From positions 1,116,001-1,180,000 of the forward strand of contig NZ_CP142860.1 of the NCBI RefSeq assembly GCF_036287215.1: 64,000 nucleotides of DNA. The letters are read 5' to 3'. Position 1 is the first letter of the stretch. Each line of letters opens with the position of its first letter. Shown in pieces: positions 1 through 8,053 of this stretch. The notes under the pieces are model-generated. The model ran no database searches. It saw nothing but the letters and a program-made list of their open reading frames with translations, and was not told the DNA's origin. This DNA comes from Caproiciproducens sp. CPB-2. Its GTDB lineage: Bacteria; Bacillota; Clostridia; Oscillospirales; Acutalibacteraceae. The translations under genes and the position numbers were made by a program.

Positions 1-495
1 AAAATTCACCTCGTGCTTTTTATACATCTCTACAAAGCTGAAAATACAGCGGTCCACATGGCCCGCCAGCCGTTTCGCCATCGACTCAAAGGTTTCGAGG
101 TGGCGGGCGACAGTATATTTTTTTGTGAGAAGCACAGGGTCATACCGCCACGCAATGCGTTTGGCTCCGACAATTTCAGCAAGTCGCAGCAGGGTGGCAA
201 TGCTTGTGTCAATATCCGGGACTCCGGGTTCGACATCCCGGCCGTAGGCGGTAATCGTATAATAAAAATAAGTATGGAACCGTTCCGTGATCGTATGGAT
301 ACGGTCTAAAACAGGCGCAAAATTTTTTGACCCGAAAATGACGCAGTCCACCTGATCCGGCGTTAGTTCGTAGCGACGCACCGAGTTGGGAAAAAGAGAG
401 TTCCGCGAAAAGGCGTAGCCTTCTTCAAACCGGCGGAACATCCAGTCCGAATAGTGGTTTACAATGTCGGTTCGTCCGCTGATATTGATGATCAT
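1..495 (-). CDS. DUF1848 family protein, 3' end outside window
   Basis: The first 165 codons of a minus-strand gene are visible; the rest lies beyond base 1. The start MIINISGRTDIVNHY and the later segments VDCVIFGSKNF, YYTITAYGRDVEPGVP, RIAWRYDPVLLT and HVDRCIFSFVEMYKK are characteristic of DUF1848, a family of about 280-300 residues of unknown enzymatic role. The ATG overlaps the stop of the upstream glycosylase gene (ATGA), and a GGAGG-type site lies inside that gene's end, so the two are translationally coupled. The family often sits beside Ada/AlkA-type genes in Clostridia (recalled), and that context suggests a role in nucleic-acid repair. The family call is firm; the function is inference. 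Confidence 0.88.
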   Translation of the reverse strand, partial: MIINISGRTDIVNHYSDWMFRRFEEGYAFSRNSLFPNSVRRYELTPDQVDCVIFGSKNFAPVLDRIHTITERFHTYFYYTITAYGRDVEPGVPDIDTSIATLLRLAEIVGAKRIAWRYDPVLLTKKYTVARHLETFESMAKRLAGHVDRCIFSFVEMYKKHEVNF

Positions 496-1403
496 CCGCC
501 CGCCTCCTTGCTTTTTTGCGAGTTCTTCCACGCGGCGTACTCTTTCGGCATACAGACCGCGCAGGGACGGTACCCAGCCGCAACAGCCGTTTTTTCGTCC
601 GCAAAAAACACACGGCTTTTTACATACTGCCCTTTTGCAATCGCGCGCAGAGCGGAAGGGCAGTCCAACCGTCCGTAAATTTTATTTTTACGGTGCCCGC
701 CCAGGGTCCCTTTTTCTTCGCTCAGATAGGGCTTTCCATCCGTACCGATCAGCGTGTATTCTTTCTTACATTCCATATCTTTTGCTCCTAGAAAGGAAAT
801 TTTCCACAGATAGATGGAAGCCACCGAGCCGTATGGTGAATACCGTGACCGGCACAGATCGAATTGCTTTCGTGTCAGCTTCGGAAAACCATACAGCTTT
901 TCCATGCCGCGGCGGATGGCAACGTCACCCCAGCTGACAACGTCGGGCCGCTCCATACAGTTGAGAAGCAGCATCTCCGCGGTCCACGGTCCGACACCCC
1001 GAATTCGCGTCAGGCGGTGAACCACCTCCGCGTCCGAAAGATTCCGCAAATCATCCAGCCGGATACTTCCATAACAAATGTTTTCAGCCAGTTCCGAAAT
1101 GCAAACCGCTTTTTTCATGGTCATACCGCAATGCTGAATATCGTCTGCCGAAACAGAGGACAGGTTCTTCGGTGAAATGTCGCTGAACCTGTCCTGCATG
1201 CGGCCCCAGATCGTGTTTGCGGAACGGACGGAGACCAGCTGACCGATCACGGCATAAACGAGCGCCGCGAATACATCCGGAATGACTACACGTTCCACCC
1301 GTCCGAGCCGCGCGATGGCCGAGCCGAGAACCGCGTCTGAGGCAGAAAGGTATGCTACTTCTTTAGACCCATAATCGAAATATTTGGTTTTAACGGTTCG
1401 CAT
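492..1403 (-). CDS. AlkA-like DNA-3-methyladenine glycosylase fused to Ada-type Zn-binding domain
   Basis: 303 residues. Residues about 1-210 form an HhH-GPD glycosylase that removes alkylated bases: the hairpin LTRIRGVGPWTAEMLLLN is followed by VSWGDVAIRRGM, whose Asp fits the catalytic position, and by the terminal SPYGSVASIYLWKIS. From about residue 215 the same reading frame continues into a small Ada metal-binding-like module (GGHRKNKIYGRLDCPSALR, then GYRPCAVCMPKEY) that usually occurs as a separate protein of about 85 residues. The start overlaps the end of the methyltransferase gene by 14 bp and the stop overlaps the DUF1848 start, so the three genes are one operon. An internal methionine at about residue 214 could also release the zinc domain alone. 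Confidence 0.87.
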   Translation of the reverse strand: MRTVKTKYFDYGSKEVAYLSASDAVLGSAIARLGRVERVVIPDVFAALVYAVIGQLVSVRSANTIWGRMQDRFSDISPKNLSSVSADDIQHCGMTMKKAVCISELAENICYGSIRLDDLRNLSDAEVVHRLTRIRGVGPWTAEMLLLNCMERPDVVSWGDVAIRRGMEKLYGFPKLTRKQFDLCRSRYSPYGSVASIYLWKISFLGAKDMECKKEYTLIGTDGKPYLSEEKGTLGGHRKNKIYGRLDCPSALRAIAKGQYVKSRVFFADEKTAVAAGYRPCAVCMPKEYAAWKNSQKSKEAGG

Positions 1404-1860
1404 GAGTCCGTTCCAGCTTCAGAAGCTGTTCTTTTCGTTCCAGCCCGCCCGCGTAGCCGACCAGCCCGCCGTCGGAACCAACGACTCGATGGCACGGCGT
1501 TAAGATCAAAATCGGATTTTTATTGTTCGCCATGCCTACGGCACGCGACGCCGACGGGCGACCGATGCTTTTCGCAACCTGCCCGTAGCTCCGGGTCTCT
1601 CCGTACGGAATGCTCCGCAGCGCCGCCCAAACGGTTTTTTGAAACTCCGTCCCCTCCGCTCTGAGCGGCAAGTCAAAGGCCTTGCGGATTCCGGAAAAAT
1701 ATTCCGAAAGCTGGCGCTCCGCTTCCTTCAACAAGGGCGTTTTCGGCGTAACGGCAGTCTCCGGCGGATCGTCCGTGAAGGACAGACCCGTAATGGTGTC
1801 GTTCGCGGCAGTGATCAAAACCAGACCCAGTGGGGTTGAAATTTTTGCCGTATCTTTCAT
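1390..1860 (-). CDS. ogt: Methylated-DNA--protein-cysteine methyltransferase
   Basis: 156 residues, the normal length for Ogt. It transfers the alkyl group from O6-alkylguanine to its own cysteine. The active-site motif PCHRVVGSDGGLVGYAGG is intact, preceded by the helix-turn-helix/arginine-finger region (IPYGETRSYGQVAKSIGRPSASRAVGMANNKNP). The start at 1860 has a good upstream GGAGG (CGATACAAATG context with AGGAGGC). It is the first gene of the repair trio and lies downstream, same strand, of the CRP-AdaA sensor gene with a 152-bp gap. Confidence 0.93.
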   Translation of the reverse strand: MKDTAKISTPLGLVLITAANDTITGLSFTDDPPETAVTPKTPLLKEAERQLSEYFSGIRKAFDLPLRAEGTEFQKTVWAALRSIPYGETRSYGQVAKSIGRPSASRAVGMANNKNPILILTPCHRVVGSDGGLVGYAGGLERKEQLLKLERTHANR

Positions 1861-2012
1861 TTGTATCGCCTCCTGATATACTCCTATATTACCCGTCTTT
1901 TATCCGCATGTCTTCCGATTTTGCACTATCTAATTTTCAGCATCTCGTTACGGTATGAATGAGCCCCTTTGTTATATCAACGACTAATCGTTAGGACACT
2001 CTAAAGGAAAAA

Positions 2013-3263
2013 CTATTGTTTGTCGCTTTCACTTTTTCGGTACTGCGTGGGGGACATTCCATAGCTGCCTTTAAACGTGCTATAGAAATTTGACATGCTG
2101 CTAAACCCGGAAGAAAGGGCAATGTCCAAAATATTCATATCCGTGTGTTCCAACAACTGTACTGCTTTTTCAAGCCTTTTTTCCTGAATATAGGCGTGGG
2201 GTGTCGCGTCATACTGTATCTTAAAAACTTTGATCAGATGTTTCGGTTCCACAGATAGATGAATCGAACACTGCTCAAGCACCTCTTTTTCACAAAAATG
2301 CTCATCCAAATAATCCCGTATCTGCTCCGCGAGTCTCCGGTTTGGGTTGTAAGAAAGGATATCCGGTCTACATCGTTTACAGATGCGATAACCTGCCTGG
2401 AGCGCTTCCTGAGGAGAATCAAAATATTCGATATTTTCCCTGCGAGCGAGCCTGGATTTGCAGGACGGGACGCAGAATATTCCGGTACTTTTTACACCGT
2501 ACCAAAACACTCCGTCGTAGGTCGCGTCCCTGTTGCAAATCGCTTCCCATTTATCCTCTTCCGAAATAGCGCCGTGCGCCATATTCGACGGCACGATATC
2601 GCAGCGAATCACTCGGTCAGAGCAAAAGTTTTTCAGCTTTTCGGGAGCTATAATTCTAATAAAACCCCGTTCTTTCGCGATCACATGAGCATTTACAAGG
2701 AAAGAAAGATATTTACTGAGGTTGGTTCGGTTCAGCCCCACAAACGATTGAAGGTCGCGAGTGGAGATTTCAAAAAGCTCATGCCCGGTATTTTCAAAAT
2801 AGGTGTATAAAAAAGTGGCCACCCGCTCCAGTCCGGAATCCAAAGTCTGGCTTTCCACTTCGTGCGTCAGCAGATGAATCAGCCGCCACGCCGACAAATA
2901 AACTTCATTGCGAAGTTTCGTGTTTTTCGCAAGAAGTTCTTCAAAATCCTGTCGGCTGACTTGCAGAACGGTCACATCTGTAACCGCCGTAAATTGAATT
3001 AAATGCGAGATACAAATCTCGGCAGGAACGTAATAAGGAATTAAATATCCTTCTCCATAAAACGCAAGCAGTTTTTCCCTTTCATTCTGTACAATGGAAA
3101 TTTTAACTTTTCCGGAGTTCAGATACATCATGCTGTCCCACTCCGTATGTGGTTCATATATGATATTACCGGCTTTGTAATGTAATGTGCGGTAAGACTG
3201 TTCCAGAAACAGAGCTCGATAGGGTATAAAATTACCTTCCAGATAATAAAGTGGGGCCGACAT
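2013..3263 (-). CDS. CRP/FNR-type sensor fused to AdaA methylphosphotriester-sensing AraC regulator
   Basis: 416 residues in one open frame with three modules. Residues about 1-120 are a cyclic-nucleotide-binding-like effector domain and 140-210 a Crp winged helix (STRDLQSFVGLNRTNLSKYLSFL). Residues about 235-302 are the Ada N-terminal zinc domain (KSTGIFCVPSC ... YRICKRCRP), with all four Cys ligands at 264, 268, 295 and 298. Residues about 310-410 are an AraC double helix-turn-helix. In Ada/AdaA the first of these Cys accepts a methyl from DNA phosphotriesters and turns the protein into an activator. Joining this to a complete CRP module, with two DNA-binding heads, is not an architecture I know. 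The adjacent repair genes are the likely targets. A mis-joined assembly is unlikely because the frame is continuous. Confidence 0.9.
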   Translation of the reverse strand: MSAPLYYLEGNFIPYRALFLEQSYRTLHYKAGNIIYEPHTEWDSMMYLNSGKVKISIVQNEREKLLAFYGEGYLIPYYVPAEICISHLIQFTAVTDVTVLQVSRQDFEELLAKNTKLRNEVYLSAWRLIHLLTHEVESQTLDSGLERVATFLYTYFENTGHELFEISTRDLQSFVGLNRTNLSKYLSFLVNAHVIAKERGFIRIIAPEKLKNFCSDRVIRCDIVPSNMAHGAISEEDKWEAICNRDATYDGVFWYGVKSTGIFCVPSCKSRLARRENIEYFDSPQEALQAGYRICKRCRPDILSYNPNRRLAEQIRDYLDEHFCEKEVLEQCSIHLSVEPKHLIKVFKIQYDATPHAYIQEKRLEKAVQLLEHTDMNILDIALSSGFSSMSNFYSTFKGSYGMSPTQYRKSESDKQ

Positions 3264-3291
3264 GTTATCCTCCTTTCCAATCCCTGATAGA

Positions 3292-3321
3292 AGGAAGCCC
3301 CCGGCAGGCTGCCGAGGGCTT
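3292..3321 (-). terminator. Hairpin after iron alcohol dehydrogenase gene
   Basis: The arms AAGCCC/GGGCTT and CGGCA/TGCCG form a GC-rich hairpin starting about 9 bp past the dehydrogenase stop. The minus-strand downstream tract is pyrimidine-rich (TTCCTTCT) rather than pure T. Confidence 0.6.
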
Positions 3322-3329
3322 TGTACGAT

Positions 3330-4499
3330 TTAGAAGTTTACGTCGGTACCGTAATAGCAACAGGTGAGAACTTTTTTCATATTATCGAATTTCGTTTCGC
3401 GCGGATTAAACAGTGTGCAGGGATCACCGCACGCTGCCTCGGCAAGTACGTCGACGGTATCCAGGAATGTTTTTTCATTCACTCCCGCTTCCTTATAGGA
3501 AAGAGGGATACCTAATTTTCCGTTCAGGTTCTTCACGGCTTCCACCAACGAGTTGGTCAGCTGCTTATTCGTTGCGCCGTCCAGACCGAGCGCACGGGCA
3601 ATGTCCGCAAAGCGGTCTTCCGACACCGTGCTGTTGTACTCAATGACATACGGGAGCATGATGGCGTTACAGCGTCCGTGTGTGACGTCATAAGTAACGC
3701 CGACTTTATGAGCCAGAGAGTGGACGATTCCGAGCAGGGCGTTGGAGAAGGCCATGCCGGCCAGATCCTGTCCAACGTGAAGCTTTCTTCTTGCAGCGCT
3801 GCTTTCATTGTAAGAATCGACAAGATTTTCAAAAACCAGCTGAGCTGCTTTAATTGCCAGGCAGTCGGTAAGATCCGTGTGAGCCGTGGCGACGTATGCT
3901 TCCACTGCGTGGGTCAGCGCGTCCATACCGGAATCGGCGGTCAGCGTCTTCGACATGGAGAGCGGAATTTCCGTATCCACGATGGCAATGTCCGGCGTAA
4001 TTTCAAAGTCGGCGATCGGATACTTGATTTTTGTGTCATCGTCCGTAATGACGGAGAAGGACGTTACTTCCGTTCCGGTGCCGGATGTCGTGCCGACCGC
4101 GGCAAAAATGGCCTTTCTGCGCATTTTGGGCAGGCTGAACGGTGTTTTGATATCATCGAATTTGAGCTCTGGGTTTTCATAAAACACCCACATTGCCTTC
4201 GCGGCGTCAACGGGAGAACCGCCGCCGAGCGCTACAATGACATCCGGCTCGTAGTTTCTCATGACCTCGGCTCCGCGGTATACTGTGGAAATTCTAGGAT
4301 TGCTTTCCACCTTGTCGAACACCTGCACCTGCATCCCGTTTTCTTTCAGGATACCTGTGAGCTTTTCAAGACTTCCGTTTTCAATCATGAAATTGGTGCC
4401 CGTTACAACGATGGCCTTTTTATGTCCCTTAAGAGCTTTCAGCTCCTCCATGGCATTCGGACCGTAATAGACGTCGCGGGGAATGGTAAATCGTGCCAT
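3330..4499 (-). CDS. Iron-containing alcohol dehydrogenase
   Basis: 389 residues, typical of group III Fe-ADHs. It has the NAD(P) loop GGGSPVDAAKAM, the TSGTGTEVTSFSVI motif, and the metal-ligand region DALTHAVEAYVA ... HSLAHKVGVTYDVTHGRCNAIMLPYV, whose Asp/His residues bind Fe2+. The start MARFTIPRDVYYGPNAM is usual for butanol, 1,3-propanediol or lactaldehyde reductases, and the substrate cannot be told. It is monocistronic, closed by a hairpin; about 210 bp upstream have no gene. It probably recycles NADH during fermentation. Confidence 0.92.
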   Translation of the reverse strand: MARFTIPRDVYYGPNAMEELKALKGHKKAIVVTGTNFMIENGSLEKLTGILKENGMQVQVFDKVESNPRISTVYRGAEVMRNYEPDVIVALGGGSPVDAAKAMWVFYENPELKFDDIKTPFSLPKMRRKAIFAAVGTTSGTGTEVTSFSVITDDDTKIKYPIADFEITPDIAIVDTEIPLSMSKTLTADSGMDALTHAVEAYVATAHTDLTDCLAIKAAQLVFENLVDSYNESSAARRKLHVGQDLAGMAFSNALLGIVHSLAHKVGVTYDVTHGRCNAIMLPYVIEYNSTVSEDRFADIARALGLDGATNKQLTNSLVEAVKNLNGKLGIPLSYKEAGVNEKTFLDTVDVLAEAACGDPCTLFNPRETKFDNMKKVLTCCYYGTDVNF

Positions 4500-4711
4500 T
4501 CAAAAACCTTCTTTCTTTTGCCGCTCTTATTGTACGGGGTACAAAACAGGGACGGCAAGACTGTAAAAAGCAGAAACGCTGCCTTGCAGGCGAAATTTGC
4601 AAACGCATCGCAAATCAGTATATCCGCTCTTTTCTTCCACAGTATAACTCGTGGGAGAAATGAAAGCGTCCGATATTATCTCTTTTAATTCTAACTCTTG
4701 AGTACAGATAC

Positions 4712-6985
4712 TTAGAATGTCCCATGGTCAAAGGAGATCCGAAAAGCCGCCCCGGTCTTGGATTCCTTGGATTCCATGGCGCCGCGCGGCGTACCGCTGT
4801 ATAAAATCCGCCCGCCGTACCGTCCCGCGTCGGGGCCGAGGTCAATCAGCCAGTCCGCCTGACTGATCACCGCCAAATTGTGTTCGATAATAATCAGCGT
4901 ATTGCCGTTTTCCACCAACTGGTTAAACAGAACGATCAGCCGCTCCGTATCCTGCCGGTGCAGACCGGCGGTCGGCTCGTCCAGCAGATAAACGGTTCCT
5001 TTTCTGCCAAGCTCAAAGGCCAGCTTTAAGCGCTGCAGTTCCCCCCCGGAAAGTGTTGTCATCGGCTGATCCAGCGTCAGATATCCCAGACCGACCTTTT
5101 TTAGGTTTTCCAATGGCTTGTTGATTTCCGGCCGGTCGGAAAAAAAGTCCCGCGCCTGTGAGACCGGCATCCCAATCACCTCGGCAATATTTTTTTCCCG
5201 GTACCGGTAGGACAGCGCTTCCGCATTATACCGCCTCCCGCCACACAGCTCACAGATCTGAACAACGGGGTCCATGAAGGCCATGTTGGTAATGGTAACC
5301 CCTTTCCCGGCACAGCGGGGGCAGGCACCCTTTCCATTGTAGCTGAAAAGCCCGGTGGAAACATGATTTTCCAAACCGAACAGACGACGGATTTCATCCA
5401 GAATATTCAGATAGGTAGCGGGCGTGGAACGGATATTGATTCCGACCGGAACCTGAGAGAGATCGATATAATCCTGTTGCAGCTGACGTTTTATGGCGTG
5501 AACCAGCGAGCTTTTTCCGGAGCCCGCCACACCGGAGATTACCGTCAGGATTCCCAGCGGAATATCCACCGAAATATCTTTCAGGTTGTTGTCACAAACA
5601 TGGCGCAGGGGCAGACTGCCGGAAGCTTTTCGTTCTTCGCGGAAGGCAATCGGGCGGCTCAGCCATTTTCCTGTAAGAGTGTCCGAGCGGAGAAGCTCCG
5701 GGTAGGTTCCCGTAAAGGTTACCGTTCCGCCGCTGCGCCCCGCACCGGGTCCCATTTCCACAATGTAATCCGCGAATGCGATCAGCTCCGGGTTGTGCTC
5801 CACAATCATAATGGTGTTTCCCCGGTCCTTTAGCTTGGACAGAGCCTTTTGCATCAGCCGGATGTCATGCGGATGCAGGCCGACGCTGGGCTCGTCCAGT
5901 ACGTAGACCATGTCGGAAAGCATGCTCGTCAGGTATTTGGCCACTTTGATACGCTGAGCTTCCCCACCGGAGAGCGTGTCTGTGCTTCGGTTGAGCGTCA
6001 GATAACCGAGGCCGATATCCGCAAGCGACCGGATTTTGGTTTTCAGCTCCCGCACCGCGTCGGCGGCCAGCGGTTCCGTGACGCCGTCCAAAAAAGCCAG
6101 CACGTGGAGCAAATCCATCGCGCAGATGTCCGCAATGTTCCGCCCCGCGATTTTGTTCGTCAGGACTTCCGGCTTCAGCCGCGTCCCGCGGCAGGCGGGG
6201 CAGACTTTCCGGGTTACTACCTCCGCCAGGGCCGCCTGATGGTGCTTTCCCTCCTCGCTGTTGAGGATGGAACGGCGGATACGCGGGACAAGCCCCTCGT
6301 ACTTGGCCGTGCGCGGCCAGTCTGAAGGAGGGTTTTTCAAAGTCTGCTGCGGCGCGTGCATCAACAGCTCATATTCCTGTTCCGTGTAGTCACGAACCGG
6401 TTTGTCAAGATCAAACAGCCCGCTCAGGGCGTACCGGTCCCAGCGCCAAGTATGAGGGCCGAAGCTTACGAAAGTAATCGCCCCCTCGTTCAGGGATTTT
6501 TCCGGGTCAATCAGCTTTGATTCGTCCATTTCGTCCACGTAGCCGAGTCCCTGACAGCGCGGACACATCCCCTGCGGAAGGTTGAAGGAAAAGTTGTCCG
6601 AATATCCGATAAACGGCTTCCCGATACGGGAGAACAGCAGCCGCAGAAGCGAGTAGATCCCTGTGTAGGTCGCCAATGTGGAACGCGCGTTCTGGCCAAT
6701 CCGCTTCTGTTGAATGACGATGGCAACCGGCAGATGGTCGATCTCTCCGACGTGCGGCTGGCCGTACTTTGGCAGATACTGCTGCGTAAAGCTGGGGAAA
6801 GTCTCATTCAGCTCCCGGCGGGAAGCAGCAGCAATCGTGTCGAAGACGAGGGACGATTTTCCCGACCCGGAAAGTCCCACGAATACAGTGGTTTTATATT
6901 TGGGGATTCGGATGCTGATATGCTGTAAATTGTTCTGATAGGCATCCTTGATTTCAATGTATCCCTGCTGAAAAATGTTATCCAT
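4712..6985 (-). CDS. UvrA-like tandem ABC ATPase (short UvrA2 type)
   Basis: 757 residues against about 940 for canonical UvrA. Two ABC halves are complete: Walker A GLSGSGKSSLVFD (about 37) and GVAGSGKSSLVHA, signatures LSGGEAQRIKVAKYL and LSGGELQRLKLAF, and Walker B VYVLDEPSVGLHP and VYLLDEPTAGLHR. Zinc CxxC pairs appear at CPRCQGLG, CPACRGTR and CPRCAGKG. The shorter length and early CPRC module match the UvrA2/DrrC-like group, linked to drug or DNA-adduct tolerance rather than core excision repair. Proximity to the alkylation cluster fits a genotoxic-stress role, but transcription is separate. No uvrB or uvrC is nearby. Confidence 0.88.
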   Translation of the reverse strand: MDNIFQQGYIEIKDAYQNNLQHISIRIPKYKTTVFVGLSGSGKSSLVFDTIAAASRRELNETFPSFTQQYLPKYGQPHVGEIDHLPVAIVIQQKRIGQNARSTLATYTGIYSLLRLLFSRIGKPFIGYSDNFSFNLPQGMCPRCQGLGYVDEMDESKLIDPEKSLNEGAITFVSFGPHTWRWDRYALSGLFDLDKPVRDYTEQEYELLMHAPQQTLKNPPSDWPRTAKYEGLVPRIRRSILNSEEGKHHQAALAEVVTRKVCPACRGTRLKPEVLTNKIAGRNIADICAMDLLHVLAFLDGVTEPLAADAVRELKTKIRSLADIGLGYLTLNRSTDTLSGGEAQRIKVAKYLTSMLSDMVYVLDEPSVGLHPHDIRLMQKALSKLKDRGNTIMIVEHNPELIAFADYIVEMGPGAGRSGGTVTFTGTYPELLRSDTLTGKWLSRPIAFREERKASGSLPLRHVCDNNLKDISVDIPLGILTVISGVAGSGKSSLVHAIKRQLQQDYIDLSQVPVGINIRSTPATYLNILDEIRRLFGLENHVSTGLFSYNGKGACPRCAGKGVTITNMAFMDPVVQICELCGGRRYNAEALSYRYREKNIAEVIGMPVSQARDFFSDRPEINKPLENLKKVGLGYLTLDQPMTTLSGGELQRLKLAFELGRKGTVYLLDEPTAGLHRQDTERLIVLFNQLVENGNTLIIIEHNLAVISQADWLIDLGPDAGRYGGRILYSGTPRGAMESKESKTGAAFRISFDHGTF

Positions 6986-7184
6986 ATATTCTTTGAAACG
7001 CGCTCCGATCTATGTTTTGTTATGATTCAACAATAATAAAATATTGTGAATTTTATGCTTGCCGTTTGGCTCATATATTTCCTTTTCATTAGTATACTTC
7101 CCCTTCCCGTGAATGTCTTCCTGTTTTACATCATGTAATTTTATTGTGCGTAAGGTCCGCATACGTCTTCATTCAGGTCGTTTT

Positions 7185-7892
7185 CTAATTCAGATTTTGT
7201 ATTGAAAAGTACAAGTCCAACTCTTGATAATTGTAAATTGTATTTGAAACATTAAAAATATCTCCGCTTTTCAAATAGTTTATTTCGTTGATAATCAATC
7301 CCGGCTGACCTTCGTCGAGGTTTAATAAAGCACATTCATTTTTATCGAGACATTTGGCAGAGACGAATTCATCCGAAAACCCAATTTTTAACATGAGTTC
7401 GTCCCTGATGAAATAAAATATTGATCGGCTCGCGATTTCTTCATTCAGATAAATCACAAACCTTTTGTTATAATATGCGTTTTCTATCCCGATAGGAATA
7501 TCGTCAATAAATCTAAGCCGGCGCACAAAATAGAGCGGGGTTCCGACGGAACAGTTAAACCTCGCGCTTAGTTTCTCATCTGAAGAAAGAATGGACAGCT
7601 CCAGAACTTTGGACTTAATCTGCTGCCCGGGGAAGCTGCCGGTCAGCCCTCTTTTTAAGGATATATTCAGCGTTTTTTTCTCACTGTTAACATTTTTATT
7701 GATGTAATAGCCGCTGCCTTGAACCTTGTGTATTTCTCCCTGCTGTACAAGAATATCAAGCGCGCTGCGCACAGTGTTTCGTCCCGCCTGATATTCACAG
7801 ACAAAATCATTTATTGTTGGCAACTTAATGGAATAAGTACCATTTTTTATTTTTTCATGAATGTCTTTTGCTAATGATTTGTATTTAGGCAT
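7185..7892 (-). CDS. GntR-family regulator with UTRA effector domain
   Basis: 235 residues. A GntR winged helix occupies about 1-68 (IKLPTINDFVCEYQAGRNTVRSALDILVQQGEIHKVQGSGYYI). A UTRA small-molecule-binding domain follows (PLYFVRRLRFIDDIPIGIENAYYN). It is divergent from the beta-glucoside operon, with an inverted repeat and a strong promoter between them, so it most likely represses that operon until a phosphorylated glucoside binds (family knowledge plus context). The about 200 bp between its stop and the uvrA-like start hold no gene. Confidence 0.88.
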   Translation of the reverse strand: MPKYKSLAKDIHEKIKNGTYSIKLPTINDFVCEYQAGRNTVRSALDILVQQGEIHKVQGSGYYINKNVNSEKKTLNISLKRGLTGSFPGQQIKSKVLELSILSSDEKLSARFNCSVGTPLYFVRRLRFIDDIPIGIENAYYNKRFVIYLNEEIASRSIFYFIRDELMLKIGFSDEFVSAKCLDKNECALLNLDEGQPGLIINEINYLKSGDIFNVSNTIYNYQELDLYFSIQNLN

Positions 7893-7957
7893 CTTCTAAA
7901 CAATCCTTTCAAATTTCATTATATTCATAATATCACAAATCTTCTGTAATAATCAAT

Positions 7958-7973
7958 ATGTTATGTATAACAT
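7958..7973. promoter_or_regulatory. Candidate GntR operator
   Basis: Inverted repeat ATGTTAT-GT-ATAACAT in the divergent region, 14 bp upstream of the -35 of the glucoside operon promoter. Placement and symmetry suggest it is the GntR/UTRA regulator's site. Confidence 0.55.
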
Positions 7974-7987
7974 ATATAAATTGGCAG

Positions 7988-8016
7988 TTGACAAATTGAT
8001 ACCACACAATTATAAT
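7988..8016 (+). promoter_or_regulatory. Sigma-A promoter of the beta-glucoside operon
   Basis: Perfect -35 TTGACA (7988-7993), 17-bp spacer, perfect -10 TATAAT (8011-8016), about 38 bp before the glucosidase start. Confidence 0.8.
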
Positions 8017-8053
8017 GTACTCAAACAAATCTTTACGAATAGGAGTGTTTGGA

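Noticed and set aside
7000..7060. Imperfect inverted repeat TTCA-CAATA...TATTGTGAA upstream of the UvrA-like gene
   Set aside because: Could be an operator but is AT-rich, imperfect and unrepeated, so not reported as a site.
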